A DNA stretch of 64,000 bases, from the NCBI GenBank assembly GCA_945859605.1, contig OX243816.1, positions 29,313,868-29,377,867 on the forward strand. The letters are read 5' to 3'. A model generated the notes under the pieces. It made no database searches and had not been told where the DNA came from. It was given only the letters and a program-made list of their open reading frames with translations. Positions 43,801 through 49,070 of this stretch are shown here, one piece after another. Source of the stretch: Lumbricus rubellus. Taxonomy: Eukaryota > Annelida > Clitellata > Crassiclitellata > Lumbricidae. The translations under genes and the position numbers were made by a program. Each line of letters opens with the position of its first letter. Positions within the stretch are counted from its first letter, which is position 1.

Positions 43801-45268
43801 GGGCATTACGTCGATGTTGTCCATGGAAATGGATGAGTCTGGTGGTGGCAGATTCCCTCATCCTTCGATGCTAAAGAAATCTCTTCTGGGCGACTATCCA
43901 GCAATGGGGCAGAATCCAATGGAGGAGACTCCACCACAGTTTGAGTCGCTGGCAAGGGGCGATGAATTCAGCCGAGAAAGAAACGTCGGGCCAGATGAGC
44001 GGCGCATGGGTCGACGTCCACTGATGCCTGAACCATATCATACAGCCGAAGGCAGACAGAATGCCCTAATGCAGGAGCCCCGTCATAATGTTGAAGGCAG
44101 GCAGAATGCCGAAGGCAGGCAGAATGCCCTAATGTCTGAGCCCCGTCATAATGTTGAAGGCAGGCAGAATGCCCTAATGTCTGAGCCCCGTCATAATGTT
44201 GAAGGCAGGCAGAATGCCCTAATGTCTGAGCCCCGTCATAATGTTGAAGGCAGGCAGACTGGGGCCCTAATGCCAGAGCCCCGTCATAATGTTGAAGGCA
44301 GGCAGAATGCCCTAATGCCAGAGCCCCGTCATAATGTTGAAGGCAGGCAGAACGCCCTAATGCTGGAGCCCCGTCATAATGTTGAAGGCAGGCAGACTGC
44401 CCTAATGCCAGAGCCCCGTCATAATGTTGAGGGCAGGCAGAATGCCCTAATGCCAGAGCCCCGTCATAATGTTGAGGGCAGGCAGAATGCCCTAATGCCA
44501 GAGCCCCGTCATAATGTTGAGGGCAGGCAGAATGCCCTAATGCCAGAGCCCCGTCATAATGTTGAGGGCAGGCAGAATGCCCTAATGCCAGAGCCCCGTC
44601 ATAATGTTGAGGGCAGGCAGACTCCACCCGGCTGGGCTCCAGATGTTGGCGATGGACAACCAAGATTGTTGAACATGCGGTTTCCTTCGAATGCGCAGGG
44701 AGGAATGCGTCCGGGTTATGGTCCGGTTCTGCCACAGCGACCGCCGCCGCTTTCGTTCGGCGAAAGAGGTGGATTTTCTCAGATGGGTGCAGGGCCCCGA
44801 ATGAGAATGCCACCAGACTTTGGACGAGCACCAGAACACATGCCGCCTCCTCCTCAGTTCTCTGGAGGTCCCCCCGAGTCTCAGCCCCCGCCGTCTCGAA
44901 ACAATCCGATCATGCACGACCGACATCCAGACAACTGCGGTCGACAGTTTTCACCTGCAGGGATGGAAGGACCACCAGAGAGTGGTGATGGCATGTCAGA
45001 AAAGAAGACGCTGCTTCCAGTGCCACCAATGCCTGGACCACATCTAACCGAGATGGGGGTGCGAATGGGTCCCAGACCACCGCGCCAGATGATGCCATCG
45101 ATTATGGATGGTCTTATGTTCATGGCTCGTCCAGGCATGAGGATGCCACCGCCAAGGTTTCTGCAACAGCGACCGATGGGTTTTCCAGAGGGTCCTCCTC
45201 CTCCTCGCCAGCCAGGCCTTCGACAACAAGCTCCAGGCGATCCTAGATCCAGAGGTCCTTCCACCTGA
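20707..45268 (+). CDS. PHF3/DIDO1-like: PHF3/DIDO1/SPOCD1-family protein (TFIIS-M and SPOC domains), 22 coding exons
   Basis: Predicted coding exons: 20707-20901, 21143-21369, 22111-22162, 22663-22782, 24471-25274, 25566-25821, 26238-26587, 26963-27091, 27776-27973, 28442-28631, 31032-31359, 31727-31886, 32624-32737, 33226-33282, 34003-34418, 35080-35245, 35582-35677, 36159-36357, 37144-37427, 38229-38445, 39129-39358 and 39929-45268. All junctions keep phase, giving about 3,375 residues; human DIDO1 and PHF3 have roughly 2,000-2,250. Order: acidic/basic N-terminus, Cys4 motif (about 730-750), KTGK/HPTFEV block (790-825), TFIIS central-type domain (about 938-1041), CKIC (1094-1097), SPOC (about 1222-1368), long disordered tail. 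The family acts in the nucleus: SPOC reads phosphorylated Pol II CTD and the TFIIS-like domain binds Pol II (established knowledge). I find no PHD finger. An acceptor-like site at 20695-20696 suggests an upstream 5' UTR exon. Confidence 0.88.
23310..24283 (+). mobile_element. Mariner-like element, copy 1, in intron 4
   Basis: The ends CACTGTGTCCGGAAAAAAAG and complement are flanked by TA (23308-23309 and 24284-24285); 974 bp. The + strand retains a broken mariner transposase C-terminus readable as RNIEELRKRIVNAWEDFDKL with frame breaks, then VIDAAVGYW-RDPFDAYVEA. It is a deletion derivative. Copy 2 (28911-29877) is in intron 10 in opposite orientation. Confidence 0.8.
24471..25274 (+). CDS. 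PHF3/DIDO1-like: Exon 5: charged Lys/Glu-rich disordered region
   Basis: 268 codons in phase 0 at both ends (acceptor CTGCTTAG, donor AAAA|GTAATT). It alternates basic stretches (GKARGGKNAKGKRSVKGKQA) with acidic clusters, including a run of twelve Glu. Purine-rich triplet repeats (GAA/GAG) in the coding strand account for the Ser/Phe-rich antisense frames, which are not genes. Such charged segments are usual between the N-terminus and the conserved core in this family. Confidence 0.8.
25566..27091 (+). CDS. PHF3/DIDO1-like: Exons 6-8: linker with a helical segment
   Basis: Exons 25566-25821 (phase 0 to 1), 26238-26587 (1 to 0) and 26963-27091 (0 to 0). Exon 6 has SARIKKPNRMYVLDGS; exon 7 is acidic and ends KRSARLKMIEEATQEK; exon 8 continues FKAFRAERERTEAKNEAQKK, a probable charged helix or coiled coil. 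For exon 8 I chose the acceptor GCCAG at 26961-26962 rather than AAG six bases downstream; both keep the frame. In family members a PHD finger normally lies in or next to this part. None is readable here or in introns 5-8. Confidence 0.7.
27630..27760 (+). mobile_element. Degraded LINE 3' tail in intron 8
   Basis: TTAGGTCGGGAG and GTGCAATATAGATTTGCAATTACG correspond to the 3' end at 2960-3012 (GTCAGGTCGGGAGCGCC...GGCGCTATATAAATG). The tail ends about 15 bp before the acceptor of exon 9. Confidence 0.5.
27776..27973 (+). CDS. PHF3/DIDO1-like: Exon 9: short Cys4 motif
   Basis: Residues 712-777. CRGPSC and YCSDVC supply four cysteines (730, 735, 746, 750) spaced like a small zinc site, followed by IQNHALESIRLIEQERQ, a helix. 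DIDO/PHF3 proteins have a comparable YCS-x-x-C-I-x-x-HA element between PHD and TFIIS-M regions. The acceptor (TGTGAACAG) lies within about 20 bp of a degraded LINE 3' tail in intron 8. Confidence 0.85.
28000..28073. mobile_element. piggyBac-type miniature element, 74 bp, in intron 9
   Basis: The body is flanked by TTAA at 27996-27999 and 28074-28077. The ends CACATTGACCGCC and GGCGGTGAATGTG match as inverted repeats at 12 of 13 positions. The interior contains the perfect palindrome CTACGAGATATCTCGTAG. TTAA duplications and short GC-containing inverted ends are typical of piggyBac-mobilised miniature elements. Confidence 0.75.
28442..28631 (+). CDS. PHF3/DIDO1-like: Exon 10: conserved KTGK...HPTFEV block
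   Basis: It contains DERIVVFERKTGKLLTGPVA and SWLKKHPTFEVLQP. This short block (x-V-x-x-x-KTGK-x-LTG-x-x-AP...HPTFEV) is diagnostic of the PHF3/DIDO/SPOCD1 family and precedes the TFIIS central domain. Donor CCA|GTGAGT, phase 1. The intron that follows is 2.4 kb and holds a piggyBac-type element with a mariner inside it. Confidence 0.9.
28911..29877 (-). mobile_element. Mariner-like element, copy 2, nested in intron 10
   Basis: The ends CACTGTGTCCGGAAAAAAAG and complement are flanked by TA (28909-28910 and 29878-29879); 967 bp. The minus strand shows NLWPPNGPSLNQVDNK, the mariner PPNSPDLNPxD block with the catalytic Asp replaced by Ser, so the transposase is dead as well as truncated. It sits inside the piggyBac-type element. 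Confidence 0.8.
29880..30440. repeat. (TATACC)n simple repeat
   Basis: Long imperfect runs of TATACC, CTATATA and related units inside the piggyBac-type element of intron 10. Non-coding. Confidence 0.8.
31032..32737 (+). CDS. PHF3/DIDO1-like: Exons 11-13: linker and TFIIS central-type domain
   Basis: Exons 31032-31359, 31727-31886 and 32624-32737. The domain starts ISIRNSLREALFVR and continues IKRLALDIEQELFGYYGEVN, TKYKHKYRTLITHLKDQTNK, then GLFRKVLFGELKPNRLVRLS and SRELAYWKD. These are the signature helices of the TFIIS central domain (V/IR-xSLxEAL, IExELF, KYKxKYRxLxxNLKD, LxxxVLxGEIxPxxLVxMSxxELAS). In this family it docks on Pol II near the jaw and competes with TFIIS (established knowledge). 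Intron 13 has a probable GC donor (AAG|GCAAGT). Confidence 0.93.
33226..33282 (+). CDS. PHF3/DIDO1-like: Exon 14: short 19-codon linker exon
   Basis: Encodes VKQQEKSFEAKTVKKAEFV between acceptor TGTGATAG and donor GTAAGT, phase 0 on both sides. It fits between exons 13 and 15, but it is short and not conserved, so confidence is lower than for its neighbours. Confidence 0.6.
34003..34418 (+). CDS. PHF3/DIDO1-like: Exon 15: CKIC motif region before SPOC
   Basis: Acceptor CATTCAG at 33996-34002. It encodes DTTPQHGNHFFDINCKICTG, matching the D-T-T-x-Q-H-x-x-H-x-F-D-x-N-C-K-I-C-T-G stretch of DIDO/PHF3 proteins, then a disordered linker to the SPOC domain. Donor ATTGT|GTACGT, phase 2; intron 15 carries the minisatellite. 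Confidence 0.9.
34763..35062. repeat. Minisatellite of 18-20 bp units in intron 15
   Basis: About 16 copies of (G)GTTAGCTTACATTTTAAA and its 20-bp variant. The array ends only 17 bp before the acceptor of exon 16, so the branch point of intron 15 must lie in or beside the array. Confidence 0.9.
35080..37427 (+). CDS. PHF3/DIDO1-like: Exons 16-19: SPOC domain and proline linker
   Basis: Exons 35080-35245, 35582-35677, 36159-36357 and 37144-37427. The fold begins LVLWKGSIYAHDVAKVMVCA and runs through DLIVISGRLPPENVFYYLSQ, DIAIVRFESAG, YIVPVASRAGLPSLLQP and ends NLLLGVIVKHSYKR. SPOC domains of this family bind Ser2-phosphorylated Pol II CTD (established for PHF3). The linker after SPOC is Pro/Ala-rich. 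An upstream near-copy of the exon 19 acceptor and first codons lies at 36715-36770. Confidence 0.92.
36600..36700 (-). mobile_element. SINE/LINE 3' tail, inverted, in intron 18
   Basis: ATACAGCGCCTCTTCAAGAT and CTACTCAGAGGCG are the reverse complement of the AGCGCCTCTGAG...GGCGCTATATAAATG tail found at 2960-3012 and 37730-37770. Only the tail part is recognisable. Confidence 0.5.
36715..36770 (+). repeat. Duplicate of the exon 19 acceptor and first codons
   Basis: The segment around TAGGTCTTGATGACAATCAT at 36749-36768, with its upstream ATAAGTACAATTAC context, repeats 37112-37168, which is the true intron 18/exon 19 junction. The upstream copy diverges after about 45 bp and would not continue the SPOC domain, so it is a decoy or pseudo-exon. 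Confidence 0.75.
37620..37806 (+). mobile_element. LINE 3' end with (AAT)n tail in intron 19
   Basis: GGGCTTCCTGTTGTGCTCCG resembles a decayed LP-V block. It is followed by GGGAGCGCTTCTGAGTAGAT, GGTGCGCTATATAAAAGT and an (AAT)n run, the typical 3' terminus of this LINE family. Confidence 0.6.
38229..39358 (+). CDS. PHF3/DIDO1-like: Exons 20-21: Ser-rich linker with DKPYDP motifs
   Basis: Exons 38229-38445 (phase 0 to 1) and 39129-39358 (1 to 0). Exon 21 encodes FDDFDDEDKPYDPFEEDDNK and a second KPYDP, acidic motifs that also follow SPOC in DIDO-type proteins. The rest is Thr/Ser/Ala-rich. Confidence 0.8.
38958..39045. mobile_element. Possible piggyBac-type miniature element in intron 20
   Basis: CCCTTTACCCGTT pairs with AACGGGTAAAAG across about 80 bp. 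The flanks are TTTA and TTAA, so the target duplication would be decayed. Short size and end sequence resemble the other TTAA elements in the window. Confidence 0.35.
39430..39690 (-). mobile_element. tRNA-derived SINE, minus strand, in intron 21
   Basis: On the minus strand the order is GTGCGGTGGTGTACAGGC (A-box-like), GCAGCTTCGAAACC (B-box-like, consensus GGTTCGANNCC), a body, and then GGGAGCGCCTCTGAGTAGAG leading to the tail shared with LINEs in this window. A tRNA-type head plus a LINE-shared tail is the standard SINE architecture. The reading frames across it are not genes. Confidence 0.5.
39929..45268 (+). CDS. PHF3/DIDO1-like: Exon 22: 1,779-residue disordered C-terminal exon
   Basis: A single 5.3-kb reading frame opens at acceptor CTTGTAG and stops at TGA 45266-45268. 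It starts with a predicted coiled coil (VEEQRRLLSELTEKINEQQ, a feature of DIDO1 C-termini), then Ser-rich sequence. A proline block of PPFPPxMPRPP repeats lies at about residues 2060-2164, an RS/RD-rich segment at 2427-2527, and PSLxDxM repeats near 2605-2640. Next come Gly/Met/Arg/Pro sequence, the EPRHNVEGRQNALMP minisatellite (2963-3164) and a Pro/Met-rich end. RS-rich and proline-rich tails suggest association with splicing or Pol II condensates (inference). Long frames on the opposite strand, including 43968-44831, are shadows of this exon. Confidence 0.9.
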   Translation, partial: TSAPAASVDLAQVLKPMGGLSYTTDVTAAMLTTLAAISTTTNVEEQRRLLSELTEKINEQQVCLDRQKEDLKKKESSVGLSSASSVPSAGTASVGLASGSRLGSSGDASAPFYSGTTSTSVSGSGKAQGETAAASNRSAIDVFAQLGSIQSSSSSVLSQIPVDSSAILNLARKRLARREPAPLVSVVKSDAETDAEKLDSWATTTETVEQNADAAQTGKQTAGAKSAFSCNLSVLPLSVQQLLSGSSFENLKSIVANVTAKKTSDGSGQSVETSKTGEVAAAADTNVKPDSEVGSGRVSDDNRKLRDATTSDEHDKDATSSGGKNVFASNRHGDFDYRLHQSSQAATSSSSSDAPKVSKGFDDISRPSASHVTSFPSYSGPNTVQYSRPQFSNSSVFGSSGQGLMGPGPAHLMLRPSDPGRFRPSMQALLETPGEPASKDASEMKPALLKTPEIPVSDPKPMQHPPFPPDMPRPPLPVDMQRPSFLSDMENKRPSFSAESQGPQLKGELQRNAFPPQMPRPPLLPDIPQPPFPPQVPRPPFPPGMQRPPFMPEMPRPPFMPEMPRMCIPYSGPLSSGAESGSVHSEISSRLSTPGLLPVPKQVDSMADVQDKLSSPSDRHFASKSILRGNNLQTSRMESNAGDASKPFSMGDFLKQLDSSRNQQQPAFPSHSSKDASSSSLPPSSSDRERKVLLPTPKVESIRKVPEKSHDNKSRKTDETKTRRASDDQKRKSHVNKKPDGPTTGVRRWSAKSDWEKTSAAADKAIPSDGAPVIVIDETMEKDSVEMIPLPPGSCTTAKADGNEADVEIISYNAAGGVEEKPADGGKSVKRSSQDRSRTSGSADRSRSRSKREPKEPSDSRSHRSDRGHHRSHDRHRRSRSKDRSDVRSANQRGRRRSRERFSSSYQQRSRDRRSGVDQSKRPARDQRRTSPTSADQRKREEDLAAVQMRMRNPDSLNRPPTSSDQPPSFERPPPQLNRPPPQGSILSGDSNLFPNPASVPSLIDMMEPPSEPLLPKPAIPSLLDIMGVSRESIPHKGGPDSKQNSRNTSLATSGGVDMKYRRDYKHGSDPPEASEHGRTSFTRAPDFAERNLSFSGPHGRPDILTQNDVEMQPSDARDRGRHSSVDHGDFRRPEKFLFERRDLMEERQPSPMEVSAGHSFADSGNTFGRQYLERTGPPKRPLIDKPPERDFERFGRPMPEMVQDGTGSRGDMGPGENMGHMPDIGYRPDERPGIGFPNMDEGRHRGGGRFGPDGGRMPSDFPRMRPFSSFSPELNPEKQVYGGPGPGGPGGITSMLSMEMDESGGGRFPHPSMLKKSLLGDYPAMGQNPMEETPPQFESLARGDEFSRERNVGPDERRMGRRPLMPEPYHTAEGRQNALMQEPRHNVEGRQNAEGRQNALMSEPRHNVEGRQNALMSEPRHNVEGRQNALMSEPRHNVEGRQTGALMPEPRHNVEGRQNALMPEPRHNVEGRQNALMLEPRHNVEGRQTALMPEPRHNVEGRQNALMPEPRHNVEGRQNALMPEPRHNVEGRQNALMPEPRHNVEGRQNALMPEPRHNVEGRQTPPGWAPDVGDGQPRLLNMRFPSNAQGGMRPGYGPVLPQRPPPLSFGERGGFSQMGAGPRMRMPPDFGRAPEHMPPPPQFSGGPPESQPPPSRNNPIMHDRHPDNCGRQFSPAGMEGPPESGDGMSEKKTLLPVPPMPGPHLTEMGVRMGPRPPRQMMPSIMDGLMFMARPGMRMPPPRFLQQRPMGFPEGPPPPRQPGLRQQAPGDPRSRGPST
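44028..44630 (+). repeat. Coding minisatellite, 45-bp unit
   Basis: Twelve copies of EPRHNVEGRQ with linkers NALMP/NALMS, preceded by one diverged unit (EPYHTAEGRQ). The 45-bp period keeps the frame in exon 22. Variant units (TGALMP, MLEP, NAEGRQ) show unequal exchange. The antisense reading is also open and produces a spurious repetitive frame. Confidence 0.95.
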
Positions 45269-45524
45269 AGGGCCAGACTCTCCAAAGAAGTCAATTTTCT
45301 TCAGCGGAACCATTGAACAGACTTTCTTGCGAAGACAGGTGTTGTCTAAAGAGTTCATAGAAACGACTTCTGTTGTTGGGCTCTGTGTATTGTTTTCTTT
45401 TGTCTGTGGTTCGGACTGCACCCATTCAGACAGTCATTTGGGGGACAGGATAGTTGCCCCATATTGGCACATTATGATTGGTTATGAATTTATGACACAA
45501 GTCTTGTTGATTAAATGGATGATG

Positions 45525-45530
45525 AATAAA
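45525..45530 (+). promoter_or_regulatory. Polyadenylation signal AATAAA
   Basis: AATAAA lies 257 bp after the stop codon of the PHF3-like gene, in a suitable position for a short 3' UTR. Confidence 0.65.
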
Positions 45531-45559
45531 GTTTTAAAACTGTATCCTAATTGTTATAT

Positions 45560-46320
45560 CATTTTATGATTCTTCTGCATTGTTAAAAAATGTTCACAGC
45601 TAACACAACCGTCTAACAGGTTTTTTGTAGGGGTTCTTTAGTGAACAAAGCAATTGTAATGTCTAATTTCATGATTTGGCATATTGATTTGGGCAGAAAG
45701 TCAGAATTTTATGATTATGCCATAGTGCGCTGACTTCATTGAACATCTGATGTGACCTAATAATTATCACGATGCGGTTTGTAGAAGTAACTGCATTATC
45801 TTTGGTTCGGACAAAACTAGGCTACAGTGTGACCGGAACTAAAGTGATCCCATCTACAACTTATTTATATAACTATGAGTTACTAGTCTATTAAGAAATG
45901 TAAGGTAATTAAGATCTTATCTGATCATATTCTGGATATGAAGAGGATTTATTTGAATAGTGCTTAAGACTTGCATTCAGGAAGAGTCAGTTCTGAAAGT
46001 GGTTTTAAAAATAGCCAGGCTTCAGCCCTGGGAGTAATAACTGTTGCAATAGCCCACTAAGCCCAGTTTTATAGCAGACAATACCGGTGGATGTAATGAC
46101 AATAAAAAATTATGTAAATGCGGCTTTGACTCAAGGACACCAGTGAATCAACAACTTCGAGGTTTTTAATTTGATAAATTATTATTCAGAAAAATTATGA
46201 AGTGAAGCTATGTTGCCAATATTTTCGTATTGACCTAGGCCCTAGCACAATCCCGCCTGAATTGTTCTTGGAAATATCTATAAAATTAATGGTACCTATG
46301 CTAGAATAACAATACTGCAT
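45560..46320. other. Spacer without a supported gene
   Basis: AT-rich sequence following the PHF3-like 3' UTR. No coding or RNA signal is seen. Confidence 0.5.
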
Positions 46321-46323
46321 CAG

Positions 46324-46925
46324 TGGTCACACTTAAGCATAATAAAGTATATATTTTCTGAATCAGCAAACTTAAGGGAATAAAATTGCATATTTCACTA
46401 TGAAGAATTTTTCATTTATATAGCGCCCTTATAATGCCAAAGCGCCAAACAGTCACCGATAAGCATCTTACACAGCATTTGAAGGCCAACAGTCCAATAT
46501 TGGTAACAAATAGGCATGCTAAACCATATATTTTATGAACCAGTATAGTCTCCTATCTATATTATCCAGATTTCATATCGTGAACAATGGTTAATTTATA
46601 TAGCGGCATTGTAATTCCAAAAGGTAAAAGTCACCAATAGACATATCGACAATGAATCAGAAGGACAGCAATTCAACAACACTTTACAAGAAGTCATAAT
46701 AAAGTATATATTTCCTGAATCAGCAAACTTCTGGCTATCAATCCATGTTTTACTTTGAAGAAATATTCATTTATATAGCGGCTTTAGAATTCCGAAGGGC
46801 AAAACAGTCACCGATAAACATATCGGCACTGCAATTCAAGACAACAGTCCAGTAATGGTCACAAATAAGCATAACAAAGCACATATTTTCTGAATCACCA
46901 GTCTTCTGGCTATCAAATTCAAATT
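46324..46925. repeat. Tandem array of about 180-bp units
   Basis: The phrase (A)CATAATAAAGTATATATTTT recurs at about 46338, 46514, 46698 and 46871, giving periods of roughly 176, 184 and 173 bp. Each unit also carries CATTTATATAGCGCC or GCGGC followed by AACAGTCACCGATAA. The unit therefore includes the inverted SINE/LINE tail motif GGCGCTATATAAATG. Confidence 0.8.
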
Positions 46926-46974
46926 TCATTGTGGACAAAAGTTCAATTCTAACAAAGGACCAAAAAGACTAGGG

Positions 46975-47990
46975 TGCCACCTATACGGACTTGGTACAAC
47001 ATCATCATGCGGAGGGCTAGCAAGCTTTGCAGTGAAGTAGGCTGTCAAGTCATGTCGGCTAACAACTGTCTGAATGTCCTACTGTCCCAGTAAAGGCAAT
47101 ATCCTCATTTGAAAAAGCCTGTTGCCAGTTCCATTGCTCAATATCAAAAAGTTGCTGTCGGTTGGTTTAGTAATTCCACGGACTTCAATAATTGGACGTT
47201 GACCTTTGCGAACATGACTTTGACCTTGACCACAGCCACGACCTAGACCATGACTACCCCATTGACCACAACTGCTTCTTCCTCCTGTGCTACTGGTTGT
47301 GGTAGCATCATCAACAGTTGCAAATGCTGCACAGAAATGGAAAAATAATAGTGAATTAGATAGGATCAATGGAAACAAGAATAATTTGAACATTGTCAAT
47401 CAGCTGATCAATGGACACAAAGTTATTCCATGAAACCATCTTCAATATAAAATTTTGGCTTGAATTGATTTTCAGTAGCCTAAACATAAATTTGCTTTCA
47501 ATCAGCATATTCATATTCTTCTTACATCTAAACTATCAAGAAATTACAAAAAAGAAACACAAATAAAAAATATTGGCATTTGCTTACCTCTCCGACTTCG
47601 GCATTATTTAGCAATGCGGAGTCCGAACAACAAGACTCGGTTATCAGACTGGCCTAAAATCGAAACTATTTACGACCCAAACACTGTGTTCCGCCGGCGA
47701 TCTTAAAATTTCGGATGAATTTATCGTCAGAAGATGAAAATTCATTGTCAAAACCCGCCTAAAATTTTCCGAACTCCGGACAAGTTTATGCCTAACTTCA
47801 AACTTGTTTTTTGACCACAATATATAACTTTTTATCAACAAACAAAAATTGGGAAAATACTACATTTCTCGCTGAAAACGCTGATTTTTATTTTTCCCCG
47901 ATGCCTATTTATAGATGCAATATAGTCTGTTTCAATGCCTCCCATTTCGGGTCACCCGCGACCAATCCGGCGGGAACGGGCTAGACAATA
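46975..47990 (-). pseudogene. Possible piggyBac transposase remnant
   Basis: On the minus strand an end-like CCCGTTCCCGCCGG near 47985 is followed by FDNEFSSSDDKFIRNFK, then SDSALLNNAEVGE, a GT donor-like GGTAAGC and, after a CTGTGCAG acceptor-like site, an RG-rich stretch (RSSCGQWGSHGLGRGCGQGQ), VEVRGITKPTDSN and NWQQAFSNEDIAFTGTVG. An acidic/Ser start, an RG-rich patch and an xFTGxxG phrase are features of piggyBac transposase N-termini. The frames are broken and no catalytic domain remains. This assignment is an inference. A stretch at 47365-47396 looks like a signal peptide when read alone but is probably intronic. Confidence 0.3.
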
Positions 47991-47999
47991 TAGGGCCTA

Positions 48000-49060
48000 C
48001 ATAAATATTGGGCTTCATTGACTCTTCTTGCACTCTTAATCTTCAACGGCGGATCCCGAAGTGCACACAATAATTATAGGCCTATAAGAGAATTTTGATA
48101 TGAGGGTCTAATCTCTGGGCAAACGTTAAGTGGTGAAGACTGCTTGAATTCCCGGGCCTCGGTACGCTGGTTCTTGCGACTTCGCTTTTCCGGTTGCTGC
48201 AGAAAGGTCGACTCGAGATTACGATTAAGAACTTATTGGCCTTCTTAACTACGTTGGTTAGAACGTAGAATGCATCCTCTGTGTTAGAGAACGTGCGGGT
48301 CACTTTCATATGCGTTTTTTTGCATATTTCAGAGACTTTATCTCGGGCTGGCAATAAGGTCCGTGCTTGACGCCCATTCAATTACCTCAATCAGTGGCAG
48401 TGGTGGTGAAGAATCTCACTCGATCGATTTGAAAAGTAACAAAAATTGAGCAGCGCCGCCGCCATGCCGTCACTATATAATAGTAAAACAAGTACATTCT
48501 AAAACGTAATTAAGACATAATAAGTTTACAAGTTCAATATTATTCCTACCGTATTTGTTAAGGCGCTATATAATCACGTACCTCATATTAATGAGTGTAG
48601 GCACGCAGCATCAGTCGATAATACGTTTGCGTATTTATGTAAAACTAATTAAATCATTTCTCATAGTTTACATTTTGCTTTTTAAATAATCTGATTAGCA
48701 CTGTCTGTTCGATGTGAATCAGTGTCAACGGTTCGATGTGAAAGGTGACATGCTTTTTAGAGGTAATTACAGAGCTTTTCGTTTGCAGCGTTCTGTCCGG
48801 TTAAGCAACAAAGACCTGCCGTTTCAAAGATGAGGCGAAGGTCTTATTTGTCATTAAAACCCAAAAAACTTGTAATTATACCCAATCGTCAGAATATACA
48901 AGTTGAAGTGCGTGACACGTTGGCTGATTGGTTTTGTACTATCTTAATGGGGACTATTGGCTACAGGCTCCAGCTTTTTGAACAGTCTTCTATAGATGTA
49001 CAAATTGAATGCACGTGAAATTAGATTTGACAATACTCACTCTACTAAATTACTTGGGCG
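48000..49060. other. Spacer without a supported gene
   Basis: Only short frames on both strands; I see no domain, RNA gene or complete mobile element. Confidence 0.45.
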
Positions 49061-49070
49061 TCTCTTGAAG

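Noticed and set aside
43968..44831. A 287-residue minus-strand reading frame with QHYDGALALGHSAC-type repeats
   Set aside because: It is exactly antisense to the coding minisatellite of exon 22. The 45-bp unit lacks stops on both strands, so the open frame is a by-product.
47079..47399. Minus-strand frame beginning with an apparent signal peptide
   Set aside because: The hydrophobic start lies before a CTGTGCAG acceptor-like site and is probably intronic; the rest fits a decayed transposon better than a secreted protein.
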